From Evernia prunastri (taxonomy: Eukaryota; Ascomycota; Lecanoromycetes; Lecanorales; Parmeliaceae), in contig NKYR01000003.1 in assembly GCA_003184365.1 (NCBI GenBank), forward strand, positions 434,001 to 498,000: a stretch of 64,000 nucleotides of DNA, given 5' to 3'. The position numbers and the translations under genes were made by a program. Position 1 is the first letter of the stretch, and each line of letters begins with the position of its first letter. Below the pieces are notes generated by a model. It searched no databases. It had not been told where the DNA came from and saw only the letters and a list, made by a program, of their open reading frames with translations. Positions 1-10,850 of this stretch are shown here, in pieces.

Positions 1-2147
1 CGCGGAGCTGAAGTCAGAACTGTTGTTTGGTGTGTGGAGGTGTGTTTTGGAAGTATGTGGAGATATCTAGCCCCGCCTCGTCTATGCCGGGTTTATAGAC
101 CCAGGTCTCTTTAAATAGCATCAATGAATGCAGAATTGGAGTCGTCTGCTAGCCAGCCAGTGCGCCTCTCGTCCTTCGGAGCTTGTTGCGGTACCATTGC
201 CCACATTCAAAAGACCTCGAGCGAATTCTTCCATGTCAGCCCGGTCTTGATCGGCCATACTGTTGTATTGGGGTTCCGGAGCCGCGTGTTTTCCGTTACC
301 CTGAGGATCTCAATTTGACTCCAAAGGTCTGACGCCCTGAGGTTAGCCCTAGCCCGAACATGAGTATGGAGAGCTGGAACGGTATTAGAGAGGTCGGACG
401 CATTTTCGAGCGATAGATAGAATTTGGGATCGAAGATTGGCGTCTGTGACTCAACATGAACCACTTGGTAGTTGTGCAGAAGGTGTGGAGGGACGACTAG
501 CGATGCTGATGCGACCTGACCCAGCGCCATCATGACGGAAGGACTTGACCGAAGTCACCGCAGGAGCGTGTGACGATTCCACCGAAAGGAATGGCGTTCT
601 TTCCTACGTCTTGTCATGAAGATAGATATATATATAGCGGTAAAATTCAACGATTCTCCGCCAAGGCTGGAGAATGCCATGCTAAATACCGAAAAAGGAA
701 ATATCCAATGCCGATGGCTTGAGGCGCTGCAAGCGATGAGGTGGAAGGCTTTGAGCTTGTGATATTCCACCATGATGTCGAGGACAACAATTGTGTGGAC
801 CATGGGAGCCGCCAGCTTGACGGCCTCCTTCACCAAATGTGAGAGGAGATCTACCGTGAACAGGCTTCCGAAGAAGTACCGGACAGAGCGATGTGAAGGC
901 ATTGTGAGGATTTTGAGTGAATGCCTGGATGTATAAATTTCGAGTGGTATTGCCTGGTGAACCCTTTGACCTGCGCTTGTGTCTTCACACAATGAGGCAT
1001 GCCTCTTCTGGCATACAAAACCGGTTGATCATACTGCGCTTGATGGAACGCAGCTGCATCTCTGCCATGGGAGGACAGCCAGCCAGGTTTGCTAGGGAGG
1101 GCGATGCTAGTCGCGACCGTGCATAGCTTTGAGGTTGCTGAGAGAAGTGGGAGGAGGATTAACCAGAGAATGAGACTGATGGTTTGAATATGGGGCATAG
1201 CTGAGCTTGGGACCCCATGCTCTGCGGAATGTCAGTCACCCATCTGAATAAACAGTCATTGAAGATTTTGGATATGTACCTCCTTAGCTTTGGCTTCTTT
1301 GGCACAACCGCCCCTAAAACCAGAGATCTTGTAGACCTAAGCGCATCTCCTGGAACGTGATTGCCTTCGCAGCTTTGGCCTCTAGCACTCCCCTCACCAA
1401 GGTTCACTGTTTTCTTATCCTTCGATATGGTAACCCGAGCGCGCTCCCTCCCGCTACCTATACTTGTGCGTCTTGCAAGGTCTTCTCTTATCATCGATCT
1501 CGACTTGAGGATTCTTAGCCATCAGATATCTCAGTCTACTCAAAGTCCGTTCTTCACCTCGGAGGAGACGCACATCCGAAAGCGTTGACTCTCTTTGAGC
1601 AACTGCTCGGACTGTTTGAGCAAATTCTCGTACTGTCTGAGTCCAGCGTCGAAGTCTACTCGCAGCTGCTGTATCACCTATGCCCTAGTGCTGTCGCCTT
1701 TTCGCGTACCGCGTAGAGAAGAAGAGGTATGTTTATGTAGAGGGGTATACAGCGATAGAGTGGCTAAGGTAGGGGTTGTGATAGAAGAGATAGTACCGCA
1801 GGGGCGATGATTTGGTGTGGAAGTAAAGAGTAGAAAAGAGAGGAAGAAGGGGAGAAGTTTGCGGTTTAAATACCCGTTGATGCCGGTCATTCATTCATGC
1901 CAGTCAGTCATTCATGCCACTTATTCATTCACAGCACTTCGAAAACAAATTTCACTGCAGTGTTCACAAACATGCAAGAGTGACTTTACCAAAGCTCAAC
2001 ACACCGTTGAAAGTCACTTACTAGAATGGGTGAATGGCTCCCAACAAAAAACCCCCAACACCACGATGCCTCAATCAAACCTCCACTTTGCCGTGAAAAC
2101 CCAACGGAAAAAAAATCACAACGCCCCTAAACCTCGCGCTTCCAATC
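1..2147. other. No supported gene
   Basis: Open frames here are short, overlap on both strands and match no family I recognise. A minus-strand frame at 851-1198 starts with a hydrophobic, signal-peptide-like stretch. It cannot be joined convincingly to the hydrophobic frames at 555-992, so I leave it unannotated. The stretch could hold a degenerate gene. Confidence 0.4.
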
Positions 2148-3228
2148 ATGGCTCCAATCTGGTCCGCCAACCCCCCAAAACGCGTGACGATTCCGGGTCT
2201 GCTCGATAACGGCATCATGGTGCTCATCTACACCTCTGACTACTTTGAGTCCGGCAACGTCACCATTGTGGATTTTGCAAATGATTTTCTTACTCTGAAT
2301 CGGCTGCATGGTATGGTCGTCAGCCGCTTGGACGTGGAGTTCTACTGGTCGTATGGAGTAAGGAACGCTTTTAAGCATGGCAATTCACGGCAGGAGGAGT
2401 TGCTCCGCCAGGTAAGCGATCTTGACGGGTGGGTAGAGTATTTGCAGGGCATGGAGACTGACTCAGTTCGGCAGGTAAAATCTTCATCATTCGAAGAGTA
2501 TTTGGGTAGCCTAGATGGAACTATGAATGGATCAGCCTTGAAGAAAGAGGTGCGGATTCCCGAGGCTGGGGAAAATAGGGATCTGATTTCGAGATGGGTC
2601 ACGGATGCCAGTCAAAACGTGCGAAGAGCACCTGGTAATATGAATTTTGAAGCTGGCTACTCCGTCGAGGAGCCTGAGGAGACTCATCTGTCCCAGAATG
2701 CACGTATCCCTCAGGCGGAGTACCTACTCATCCCGGGCTAATATGATATACCTAGGTCGCTTCTGGAAGTAAAAAGAAGAAGGAGAAGCGCCGCCGCAAG
2801 AGCAGAAAGACTAAGGTCGCAATTGAAGAGTCGTTCCAGGCAGCAGAAGAAGCTAGTAAGTGATCGATTATAGAAGATTGCTCACACAGCGCTTACTAAA
2901 CGCTTGACAGATAGTGTACTCGACCTCGGAGGCTGTGTGCTCAACTCGGATGATGGCCAATTCGAAGATACTACGGTAACCTCAAAGGGCAGGTGGCCGA
3001 TGGTCTCGCCACCTGAACTCATCGGTGGTCTGGATGGCCTTGACATCTCAGGCATTATCGAGCGATCAGAATATTGTGGGGACTATTGGGAGTATAGACT
3101 ACCGACGAATCGAAAAGCGCCGAGTAGACGGTAGATTCGATGATGAGCTTGCTCAAGAGTTTGAGTCTCGGCCACCACTACGGAAGATTGTCTGCACTGT
3201 CACTACCTCCGATGCATATCTGTATTAG
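2148..3228 (+). CDS. Hypothetical multi-exon protein
   Basis: I do not recognise the family. The first open exon (2148 to about 2741) has coding-like composition, with an N-terminal half rich in aliphatic and aromatic residues and an acidic second half. A very basic Lys/Arg segment follows at about 2770-2855. A clear GTAAGT donor at 2857 and an ACTAAA-branch plus CAG acceptor near 2910 join it to a last exon that reads open to about 3134, or in a second frame to 3228. The first junction, near 2741-2760, has no GT-AG pair that keeps the frame, so the gene is either mis-modelled here or broken. No signal peptide or membrane segment is visible. Confidence 0.3.
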
Positions 3229-3539
3229 ATGTCGATGTTGTGGTCGTGTCGGCAATAGTGGCAAGCAGCCCTACGATACTAGTGGTCCACAACCCGTATT
3301 CTAGGTAGCTCCTAGTATTACTCTACTTTAGACACTCCTTAGTCTACATAGATATCAGTACACTATTCAACACTTTTTACTCCACTCCAACTATCGAAAA
3401 AAACCATACAAGTCTTTCGTCCGCGAGCATGTCACTAACCACGACTTTTACACAGTGTCTCAGGTCTTGCTTCTGAACTAGCAACCTTCTTGCCCACTTT
3501 GTCGTCCGTGACCCGGCATTCCGAGTAAGGAAATGGCTA

Positions 3540-4490
3540 CACCGACGCTCAGGCTTTCCTGCCACGATGGCAAGCAGCGCTCGTCATCATAACCGCCAGT
3601 CTCATGACCATGATGAGCACCGTCCTCAGCGGCGTGCTGGCAGTCGTTTTGCCCAAGATTTCTGAGACGCTGGGACTCGAAGAAACTTCATTACCATGGT
3701 ACTCCACAAAATTTACGCACTTATTTTTTACAACCATTCATTAATGTTAGAGGCCAACGTCCGTCTACTCCCTTGCTTGTGGCTGCACGCTCCTTCTCTC
3801 CAGCAGCATCGTCGACTTAGTCGGAAGTAGGCCAGTCTACTTGACTGTGTCCACTTGCCTCATCCTCGCCTGCGGCCTTTCCGAAACAGGAGTTCAACTT
3901 ATCGTCTTCCGAGCGCTGCACGGCATCGCCATCTCCCTTTGCCTCCCCAGCTCCATCAGTATCATCAGTGGCACTTTCATTCCCATCCTGCGAAGGAACG
4001 TCGCGTTCGCGTGTCTCCGTGATGCACCTCAGATAGGCTTCTTGTTCGGCTTGGTCATCGGTGGTGTCTTGACGGACAGTTTTGGCTGGCGCAAATAAAT
4101 TAGCACCGGCAGCGCTGGAAAAGGGCTACAGGGCCACCTTTTGTGCGTCGGTTGCAGCAACTGTGGGGATGCTTGTGGTGATTGTACTGAGCGTGAGGAA
4201 GATAGGGAAAGTCGGTGGACCCAAGAACGATTGAGGGACGCCGACGAGCGCTCTGATGTTGCTGCTGCAACTCCAAGGGTTAATTCTCATGACGATTGAG
4301 CTTTCAATTGAGGCTTCTACTGGACGACAATTTTTCTATCCTCCCGTGAGGCTTCAATTATAGCAGTTCAACGTTGTCCCAGATTCGGGCTGGACTATAA
4401 GCTGTGTTCACGGCGGCACTTTCATGCCTTCTACCTCCTTTGGCTTCATTGGTGGCCTGTACTCCTTGGTCTTCTTGCCGTTTCGCTACT
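3540..4490 (+). pseudogene. Decayed MFS drug/metabolite exporter
   Basis: Major facilitator superfamily proton antiporters of this type export small molecules across the plasma membrane and are common in fungal metabolite clusters. The first piece (3540-3698) carries a transmembrane helix. A GT-AG intron at 3699-3752 joins it in frame to a second piece with the family pattern 'PTSVYSL', 'VGSRPVYL', 'QLIVFRALHGIAISLCLPSS' and 'GVLTDSFGWR'. This covers about the first five or six helices. The frame then stops at 4096-4098, just after the GWR that normally continues into helix 6. Beyond it only scattered similarity remains, up to a 'GFIGGLYSL' segment ending at 4490. About half of a normal 500-residue transporter is missing or out of frame. 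Its remnant meets the 3' end of the minus-strand UstYa-like gene. Confidence 0.7.
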
Positions 4491-5420
4491 AAACCGTTCC
4501 TTCGCGACCCATGTTCCATCTCGTGAGGGTATCCCATTTCTTACACGTATGAATGGTGTTGAAATTTGGGTAAGGCATATCGCGACCCGCGAGCCAATTG
4601 TAAGTCAGTAATGAAATGTCTCCATGGCACATGAGAGTTTGCCGAAGGGTTTCGACGCAATGTTCTGTTCATCATGACAAGAAGAAAGATGTCAGTCCAG
4701 GCGATAACCAAGGTGGCTTAGGGGTTCCGGCCGACTTACCTAAGTGATCTTCAATGACGCGAGGCGATGCACCCGCGAAGATACCTTCGTGTTTATCATA
4801 GTACTCTCGGTGAATGCTCTTGCGAAGGAGATCCTGCAAGGGTTTCATCAGCAACCGAATCGACCACATGGATGTGGACTGGCAATCCATAGCTATGCCT
4901 TGGCAACGGATCAACAGAGGGAATGTACTTACTACACAATGCAGCTGATGGAAGACGTCGAGACTCGCTAGATACATTCCCGTGACATGATATTCTTCTA
5001 ACAAGACCGGGTAGTCATAATACTAATTCACAGCCTCCCACTGCTCTTTCGTGATGCCGATAGCGCCGCCTGTGGCCCCTAGAAATAGTGGTACTCAGGT
5101 ATTTGTCCATCTCCACATACTACTACTTTTGAAGCAAATGAAGGAGAAAAGTAGTCTCACGTACCGTCTGTAATGTTGTCCCAAGCGGCATCTACCTCTG
5201 GTCCAACGCCTGTCAAGGCAGACTGGAGTCCGAAGCGGCGTGTGCATGACACAATACATCTTCCTGTCAAATGCATTTGATACCTAGGTTGGGGCAATAG
5301 AAAAAAACCCTTGCTAGACGTTGGAGCAAGGCTCCGCGAGGTGGTGTTGTATCTCAGCGCGCTCTGATACCTGGGATGGTGGCCAGCTATGGTCTTAGAT
5401 GCACACTCGCAAAAGAACAC
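4489..5420 (-). pseudogene. UstYa-like (DUF3328) oxidase, one in-frame stop
   Basis: UstYa/DUF3328 proteins are membrane-anchored fungal oxidases acting in RiPP (ustiloxin, cyclochlorotine) and other metabolite pathways. Their hallmark is two HXXHC motifs. Both are present: HQLHC near 4940-4955 and HLEHC created across the last intron. Upstream is the family pattern 'GPEVDAAWDNIT' (about 5170-5205). Exons on the minus strand are ...5165, 5078-4933, 4833-4740 and 4664-4489. All three introns (86, 99 and 75 bp) have GT-AG ends and keep phase. One in-frame TAG at 5025-5023 lies between 'WEAVN' and 'YYDYPVLL' with no intron able to remove it. This is either a young nonsense mutation or a sequence error. 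The N-terminal transmembrane exon upstream of about 5300 could not be resolved. Neighbours (exporter, methyltransferase, P450) support a biosynthetic role. Confidence 0.7.
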
Positions 5421-7359
5421 ACGGCACCAGCCTCATGCTCTAGACTACTCTTGATGAGAAGGATCCCGGAGGTGCTTTTCCCGCGGCACATTAGCTCAAC
5501 CTCAGCGATCTTATTGGCTTCTTCTCACGGGACGGATCAGCGCGTGTCTACGTATGCGTAAGCTGAGACTGACGGAACAAAGTAATGTAGTGGTGTGTGT
5601 GAGAAGATCAATGTTGGGAACTCGGCGACTTTCATTTTTTGGTCGCAAAACGCAGCCTTACGCAAATCCATTAGCTCGAACTAAAGGGAAGCGAATCCAC
5701 AGCAGTGGTTGTCACGCTGACCGGTGGACTTCGAGTCTTTTTGCAGAGTGTCGCACCTGCGAGTAAATTGTCTCGTCCTCCCTCCTTCAGCACGACTCTC
5801 CGCATACCTGCATACCTCGCCCCCTTGCCTGTCCTAGAAATCTGAATACCAGATCAAGCCTACTGTTGGAGATCTTGCATTATGAAGACGGTGTTGATCG
5901 ACATCCCTTCATCATATTGGCTTGTGTCCAAAGAAATTGTAGATTTCGATTATTACAAGGTCCAACATCAAAAAGCGGTGTAAGACGAAGTAGCGGTTGA
6001 ACTTGCGAACAACTTAGTGCATCGTTATGAAACGTTTTGCATGTACGATATCCCGAAAATGATAATTCTGAGATGTGGGTTAGAGGCCTCTGTGATCGAG
6101 AAAATACGAGGAAAGGTCGTACTTTAGGTAGTCTCGGCCGGGAACCGTGTGGCAAACATCCTAGGTTGCCATACGATATGCGATTTTTGTAGGGCAACTT
6201 TGCATACAAGATACTGTTCTAAACAAGGATCACAGGGACGTTTCTTCATTGAATCGAAATACTCTCTTATTATTTAGGCAATGGCGCTAAACCCCGAGCT
6301 CGCAGTGTTTTCACGTCAGTAACTCTGCATTGCAGAATCATTCAAAGCGGTCAATGGTTTGATAAGGCGCGATCATTGGACTGTTCCCAGTTATGAGTTG
6401 TCTGCAAAAGACGTGGTGGATGGCAATCATGCATAAAGCCGGAAAAAGATATGGGGATCGCTTCGTATTCGTTCGCTGACTGATGTGGGTGAGTGCAACA
6501 ATGCCCGTGAGGCTCTCTCTTCCTTTTTCTTTTTGTATCGTATGGATCGCAAAGTCCAGGTTTCTGGAGCTTTTTCTGATTTGTCTACAATGCATGAGTG
6601 GCTTGTCATAAGCGCGCGAAGCACCTAGCGATGTTGCAGTGCATCACGCGTTATGCATCCTGCAAGCCAACGGATCAATCAGCAAGATGAAGAAAGAAAA
6701 AAAGGCAAAAATCGAGCTGCACCTGCTCGATGCAGGACGACAAAACAAGACTCGGAGATGTTTCTTCCTAGCTCATAGGAAGAAGGGCTGCGATTTACTT
6801 GTATGATGGGGCGAGAACGCTAATCCTTCTTCCACCTGGAAGAAGGTGAAACGATTCTTATGATGCACGTAATCACAATTCCAGGCCGGTACTTCTGCCG
6901 AATAAAGAATTTTTAAAAAAAGAATACACCGATTGGTTTACTCACTGCACCATTTGTACAGCCGTTAATGTAGGTACTTGGCAGAAAGCCGATGGTCTGT
7001 AGCCTCGTGTCGGAGCCGTTTTCCCTGCATCCGGTACCCAACGTCATAGCAGACTTGATCCTCTGGCGCTGGCCTGTGAAGTACACAGCAAGCATCCATT
7101 GATTGATGGCAGGTGGTCCAACTACCTGGCTGTGAAAGGCCTGGATGAGATAGGTCACACCAACATAGATTGAGGATTGCTTTGATGCTTGGCAGCCTTC
7201 ACTGCAAGGTTGTAATTACTTAAGTCCCCCTGCGCTGACCTCCTTTCGCACTTTTTTCGCCACTGACCCTGACCAGAATTCAAGGACCATCCAAAAGTAC
7301 TCTACGCTGTCAGTAGTGGAAGTTGTTGCTTATTCAAACATCAAATCACCAACACCATT
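5421..7359. other. Gene-poor spacer
   Basis: The unresolved N-terminal exon(s) of the UstYa-like gene may lie at about 5420-5780. The rest holds only short frames on both strands. A minus-strand frame at 6913-7158 has a reasonable amino-acid composition but no family I know and no convincing start. There is no RNA gene or repeat that I can see. Confidence 0.4.
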
Positions 7360-8795
7360 ATGTCTTCCACACCCTACGATATCCCTGCCTTGGTAGAGAC
7401 CATCAATACTACGAGCAGGAAACTAGCTGGAGATACTGGAAAAGCACGGCGACAGTGCTTGGAGGCTGCTCGCTCGCTGAGCTTTGCTTTGGAAGCCCCC
7501 ATTGAGACTGTCATCAGGCATGGCTGGGCTGAGGTCTGACAGCCTTTACGTAATGAAATTCTTGTGTGCTGACTGTATGGGACTTAGCAAGGACATCATG
7601 CAGCACTACGTACTTGCATCAATTTGAACGTCTTCGAAAGACTGGGCGAGAGAAATTGCGATGCCAAAAGCAGCACCGAGATTGCGAATATGACAGGCGC
7701 AGACCCTGTTCTTTTGGGTAACCCGTGGCCTGATCAAACATTCAGGATCATATACAGTATACTGCATACTAACAAGCCTTACAGAACGATTGTTGAAGCA
7801 TCTAGCAGCAATGGGCAGTATCTACGAAACAGGCCCCAATGAATACGTTTCCACTCCATTTTTAAAGGCCCTCAGAGACCCAATCTATCGAGACGGCTAT
7901 CCCGCTTCGTTTGTGCCCCTCGTAATCATCCCGATTTTACTATCAATCCTCGGCCTAACCGCTATGTCAGATTTGGACTCTGCGCTTCCGCTTTCCATGC
8001 ACTTCCAAATTGGCTCTCTCAAAATCAATATCTAAATCCGGACAACCCCACCGATAGCGCATTCCAACATGCCCACGATACAAAGAGTCATGTCTTCGAA
8101 TGGCTGTCACAGAGACCGAAACTCTTAAGGCAGTTTCAAAATCATATGGCTGGCAAACACGCAGGGCGGCCAAGTTGGATGGATCCTGACTTTTATCCTT
8201 TCAAGGAGAATCTGATTCAGAACGCCAAAATAGAGCACGATGCAGTCTTCCTAGTGGATATAGGAGGCGGAAAAGGTCATGACCTACAGGAAATGTGTTG
8301 TAAACACCCTGACTTGCCTGGAAAGCTGGTGCTTCAGGATCTAAAAGATGTCATCGAAGAAGCAAAGACGTCTAGTCTCGACGAACGAATCGTAACTATG
8401 GAACACGACTTCTTCACAAAGCAGCCTATCATAGGTGTAGTTCATTCACACAGCGAATTTTTTTTTTGCTAACACGGCTAGGTGCCCGGGCCTATTACTT
8501 ACACTCATGCCTTCATGATTGGCCTGACCTCAAAGCGCATGCTATCCTCACGAGCCTTAGACCCAGCTTGACGAGGGGTTATAGCAAGCTCTTACTCAGC
8601 GAAAACGTGATATTGGATCGAGGCGCACGCTGGATGAGCACTGCTGTAGATATGTGTATGCTGACCATCTTTTCAGGCTGTGAACGCACCGAGAGGCGTT
8701 GGCGGGCACTGCTAGAGTCAGCTGGCTTCAAGATCATCAAGATCTGGAACTATGAGCCGGGAACCGAGAGCCTGATCGAGGCTGAGTTGATATGA
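7360..8795 (+). CDS. Fungal secondary-metabolite O-methyltransferase
   Basis: S-adenosylmethionine-dependent O-methyltransferase of the plant/fungal type 2 family (sterigmatocystin/aflatoxin OMT-like), normally about 400 residues. Exons are 7360-7533, 7588-7717, 7785 to about 7921, 7971-8434 and 8482-8795. The introns are short, with perfect TACTAAC or GCTGAC branch points. An N-terminal winged-helix dimerisation region (exons 1-3) precedes the SAM-binding motif 'LVDIGGGKGHD', the 'LVLQDL' strand, and the catalytic-base region 'LHDWPD' that follows 'GARAYYLHS'. The C-terminus has the usual 'LLESAGFKIIKIW' and ends in 'ESLIEAEL'. Oddity: at the third intron no GT-AG pair keeps the frame. The phase is off by one, so there is either a frameshift or a non-canonical donor. 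It sits between the UstYa-like and P450 remnants, which suggests modification of a shared metabolite. Confidence 0.75.
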
Positions 8796-9837
8796 AAAAG
8801 TCTTTCCGCCGGGCAATGGTCTTCACGGACGGGACTCAGGCTACGTAACAGTGTGGAAAACATCTCGGACACTGGTGAGTAAAAATTATTAGGGTATCTC
8901 GGTCAGCAACTCGTCTTCTAGTAGGCAGCAAATCGGTTGTTTCCCATCTCGAATGAAGCACATTCAAGTTCAGGCTCTTGCTCGTAGACCCTGACTTCGC
9001 TTACATGATTATTGCCACCAATCATTTAGCTAGACAGTACATTGATCGTCCATCATGGTATGCATGCGTGATTGGTCAAGTTCGATTGATGGACAATCGG
9101 GTAAATGCTGCGCCTTCGCAGACCATCGTTCATGCTCTGTACCATAGAAGCAGCAAGCTTACAGACCGAGTGTGAGACGGCATTCTCGCTGGCTAGCTCA
9201 TGCATCAATCTAAGTATTGCGACTTCGAGGCCCCGATGCTGCTGATCAGCAAACCCACGCCTCCTACTGCTCCTTGTGACTGTCCGGACGGAGGCCATGG
9301 CTGTACGCCTGAATTTTTGTTATCATGATCGTTGTTTCCGTGAAACAGCCACGGAATTGCCAAAGGTCGATCGGCGTTGCATTGGGGCGGGGTAATGCCA
9401 AATGTGACGAGGCAAACCTGCAGAGACCGGTGCGTTTTTTGATTCGTTGCTAAGCGCATTCTGCTCTTAGCCCTTGTGGTGCTACAGTTCCTTTCTCCGA
9501 ATGGCTATTAGCTACCAAAACTGTTCCGATGATAGCGTGTTACCCAATTGATGCGAATGATGGCACCCTCCAAAACGGGGCCGTATGACTGCATATTACA
9601 TCCAACGTGCACGTTGGAGGGCGGTGGTCAATGTACCTGCCGCGGAGAAGTTGTGACTTTTCTACAATGATGTTGATCTTCAGCTTTCGCAACATCTTTT
9701 CAGCGTGGCGTAGGTCGTTGCCTCGATTTCGGTGCTCTTCGGGCCACGTCATTTTATGTCATCCTGCCCAACCCATATTGAAAATTGTCTTCTATCCTAA
9801 GCTCCCAGAATTGTCATAGCTATCAGGGTCTGCACCT
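8796..9837. other. Gene-poor spacer
   Basis: Downstream of the methyltransferase there are only short frames on both strands (for example 8978-9175 plus, 9205-9459 minus), none resembling a family. The segment leads into the P450 remnant and should contain its former promoter. Confidence 0.4.
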
Positions 9838-10294
9838 TTGGACATTGACTGGTCCTCTCGAGTCCAAGAACACCTCAAAACCCTCCACACAAAGTCAACA
9901 CTGGACGCGGTCCAAGACTTGTCGTTGGCTATGACATGCTTCCTGGTTCTTGCCAGCTGGACCATATCCATAACAGCACAGACCTTGCTAAAAGCTTACC
10001 GGCCATCTCTTTCAGACGTTCCCGACCCATGGATTTTGAAGTTTACAAAACTCTGGTTGCTGCGAGCAATCAGCTCACGGTCATAACACAAGATCAATCC
10101 TAGTCTGCACCGCCAGTACGATGAGCACCTTATGCCTGTTTCATGCTCTGAGAAGTATTTTCATTCTAAGCTCAGGGCCTATTGTGTGCATATCGCCCAA
10201 CGAATACAGCATCGATAACCCCGACGCCGCAAGAATCATATACCGAATCAAAGATGAGCTAGTGAAGATTTGGCAACATGGTCATCTATTGTGA
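9838..10294 (+). pseudogene. Truncated cytochrome P450
   Basis: Fungal class II P450s are ER-anchored heme monooxygenases, about 500 residues long. Only the N-terminal quarter is here. There is a hydrophobic membrane anchor (about residues 27-50), then the proline-rich hinge and 'LKFTKLWLLRA', then 'KINPSLHRQY'. After an intron comes 'GPIVCISPNEYSID' and 'AARIIYRIKDELVK', the beta-1 region typical of the family. Three lesions are visible. An in-frame TAA lies at 10084-10086. The intron at 10121-10175 starts with ATGAGC where GTGAGC is expected, so the donor site is lost. The sequence ends at a TGA at 10292, before any heme-binding FxxGxxxCxG motif. Exon joining across the mutated intron is otherwise perfectly in phase. 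Confidence 0.75.
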
Positions 10295-10850
10295 TTACAG
10301 TAAGGAGCAGTAATGGGTATCTTATAGGCTTTAGGCTGATATCAAGCATCTGAGACGACAAGAAAGGAGAGGAGAGAGCTAGTCATTGTCTTTTAAGTAA
10401 ATTTCATAATAGGAAGCAACAGAAGCCCGAAGGATCTTGGCTAGGCCTGATTAGGTGACAAACGCAACAAAAGTGGCCATATTTTGGGGCAGCCCATATG
10501 CGTATTTTAGGTGATCGCGTGTATTCATAAATTATAGGTGGAGCCCTCTTGGTATTTTTCATATAGCGTCGTAATCGCGATTAAGTATCAAAATCATGAT
10601 TATTACGCAGACTGCCAGCTACCATTATAGAAAAGAGAATAATCGATATTGATTTAGTATTTTAGGGTGCCTTCGAGATTGAAGGCACTATCTAGATACT
10701 GGAGTGTACATAAATTAATGCCTTATCGATCAAGCAGTCGACTAAACACAGTCAATTGAAAATAGACGATTCCTTAATCGACTGACATAGTTCGATATAT
10801 ATTGTTATATGACATTTGCTTAATAAGCAGCGTCCTCTTCTTGAGCTTTT
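10295..10850. other. AT-rich gene-free stretch
   Basis: Mostly AT-rich DNA with many TA-containing words and stops in all frames. The missing C-terminal three quarters of the P450 is not found here. The composition is compatible with repeat-induced point mutation of an old insertion, but no element ends are visible. Confidence 0.35.

Noticed and set aside
1159..1494. Frame with a 'RSTRSLVLG' word like the C-terminus of pogo/Fot1 transposases
   Set aside because: Only one short word matches, with no DDE motif or terminal repeats nearby.
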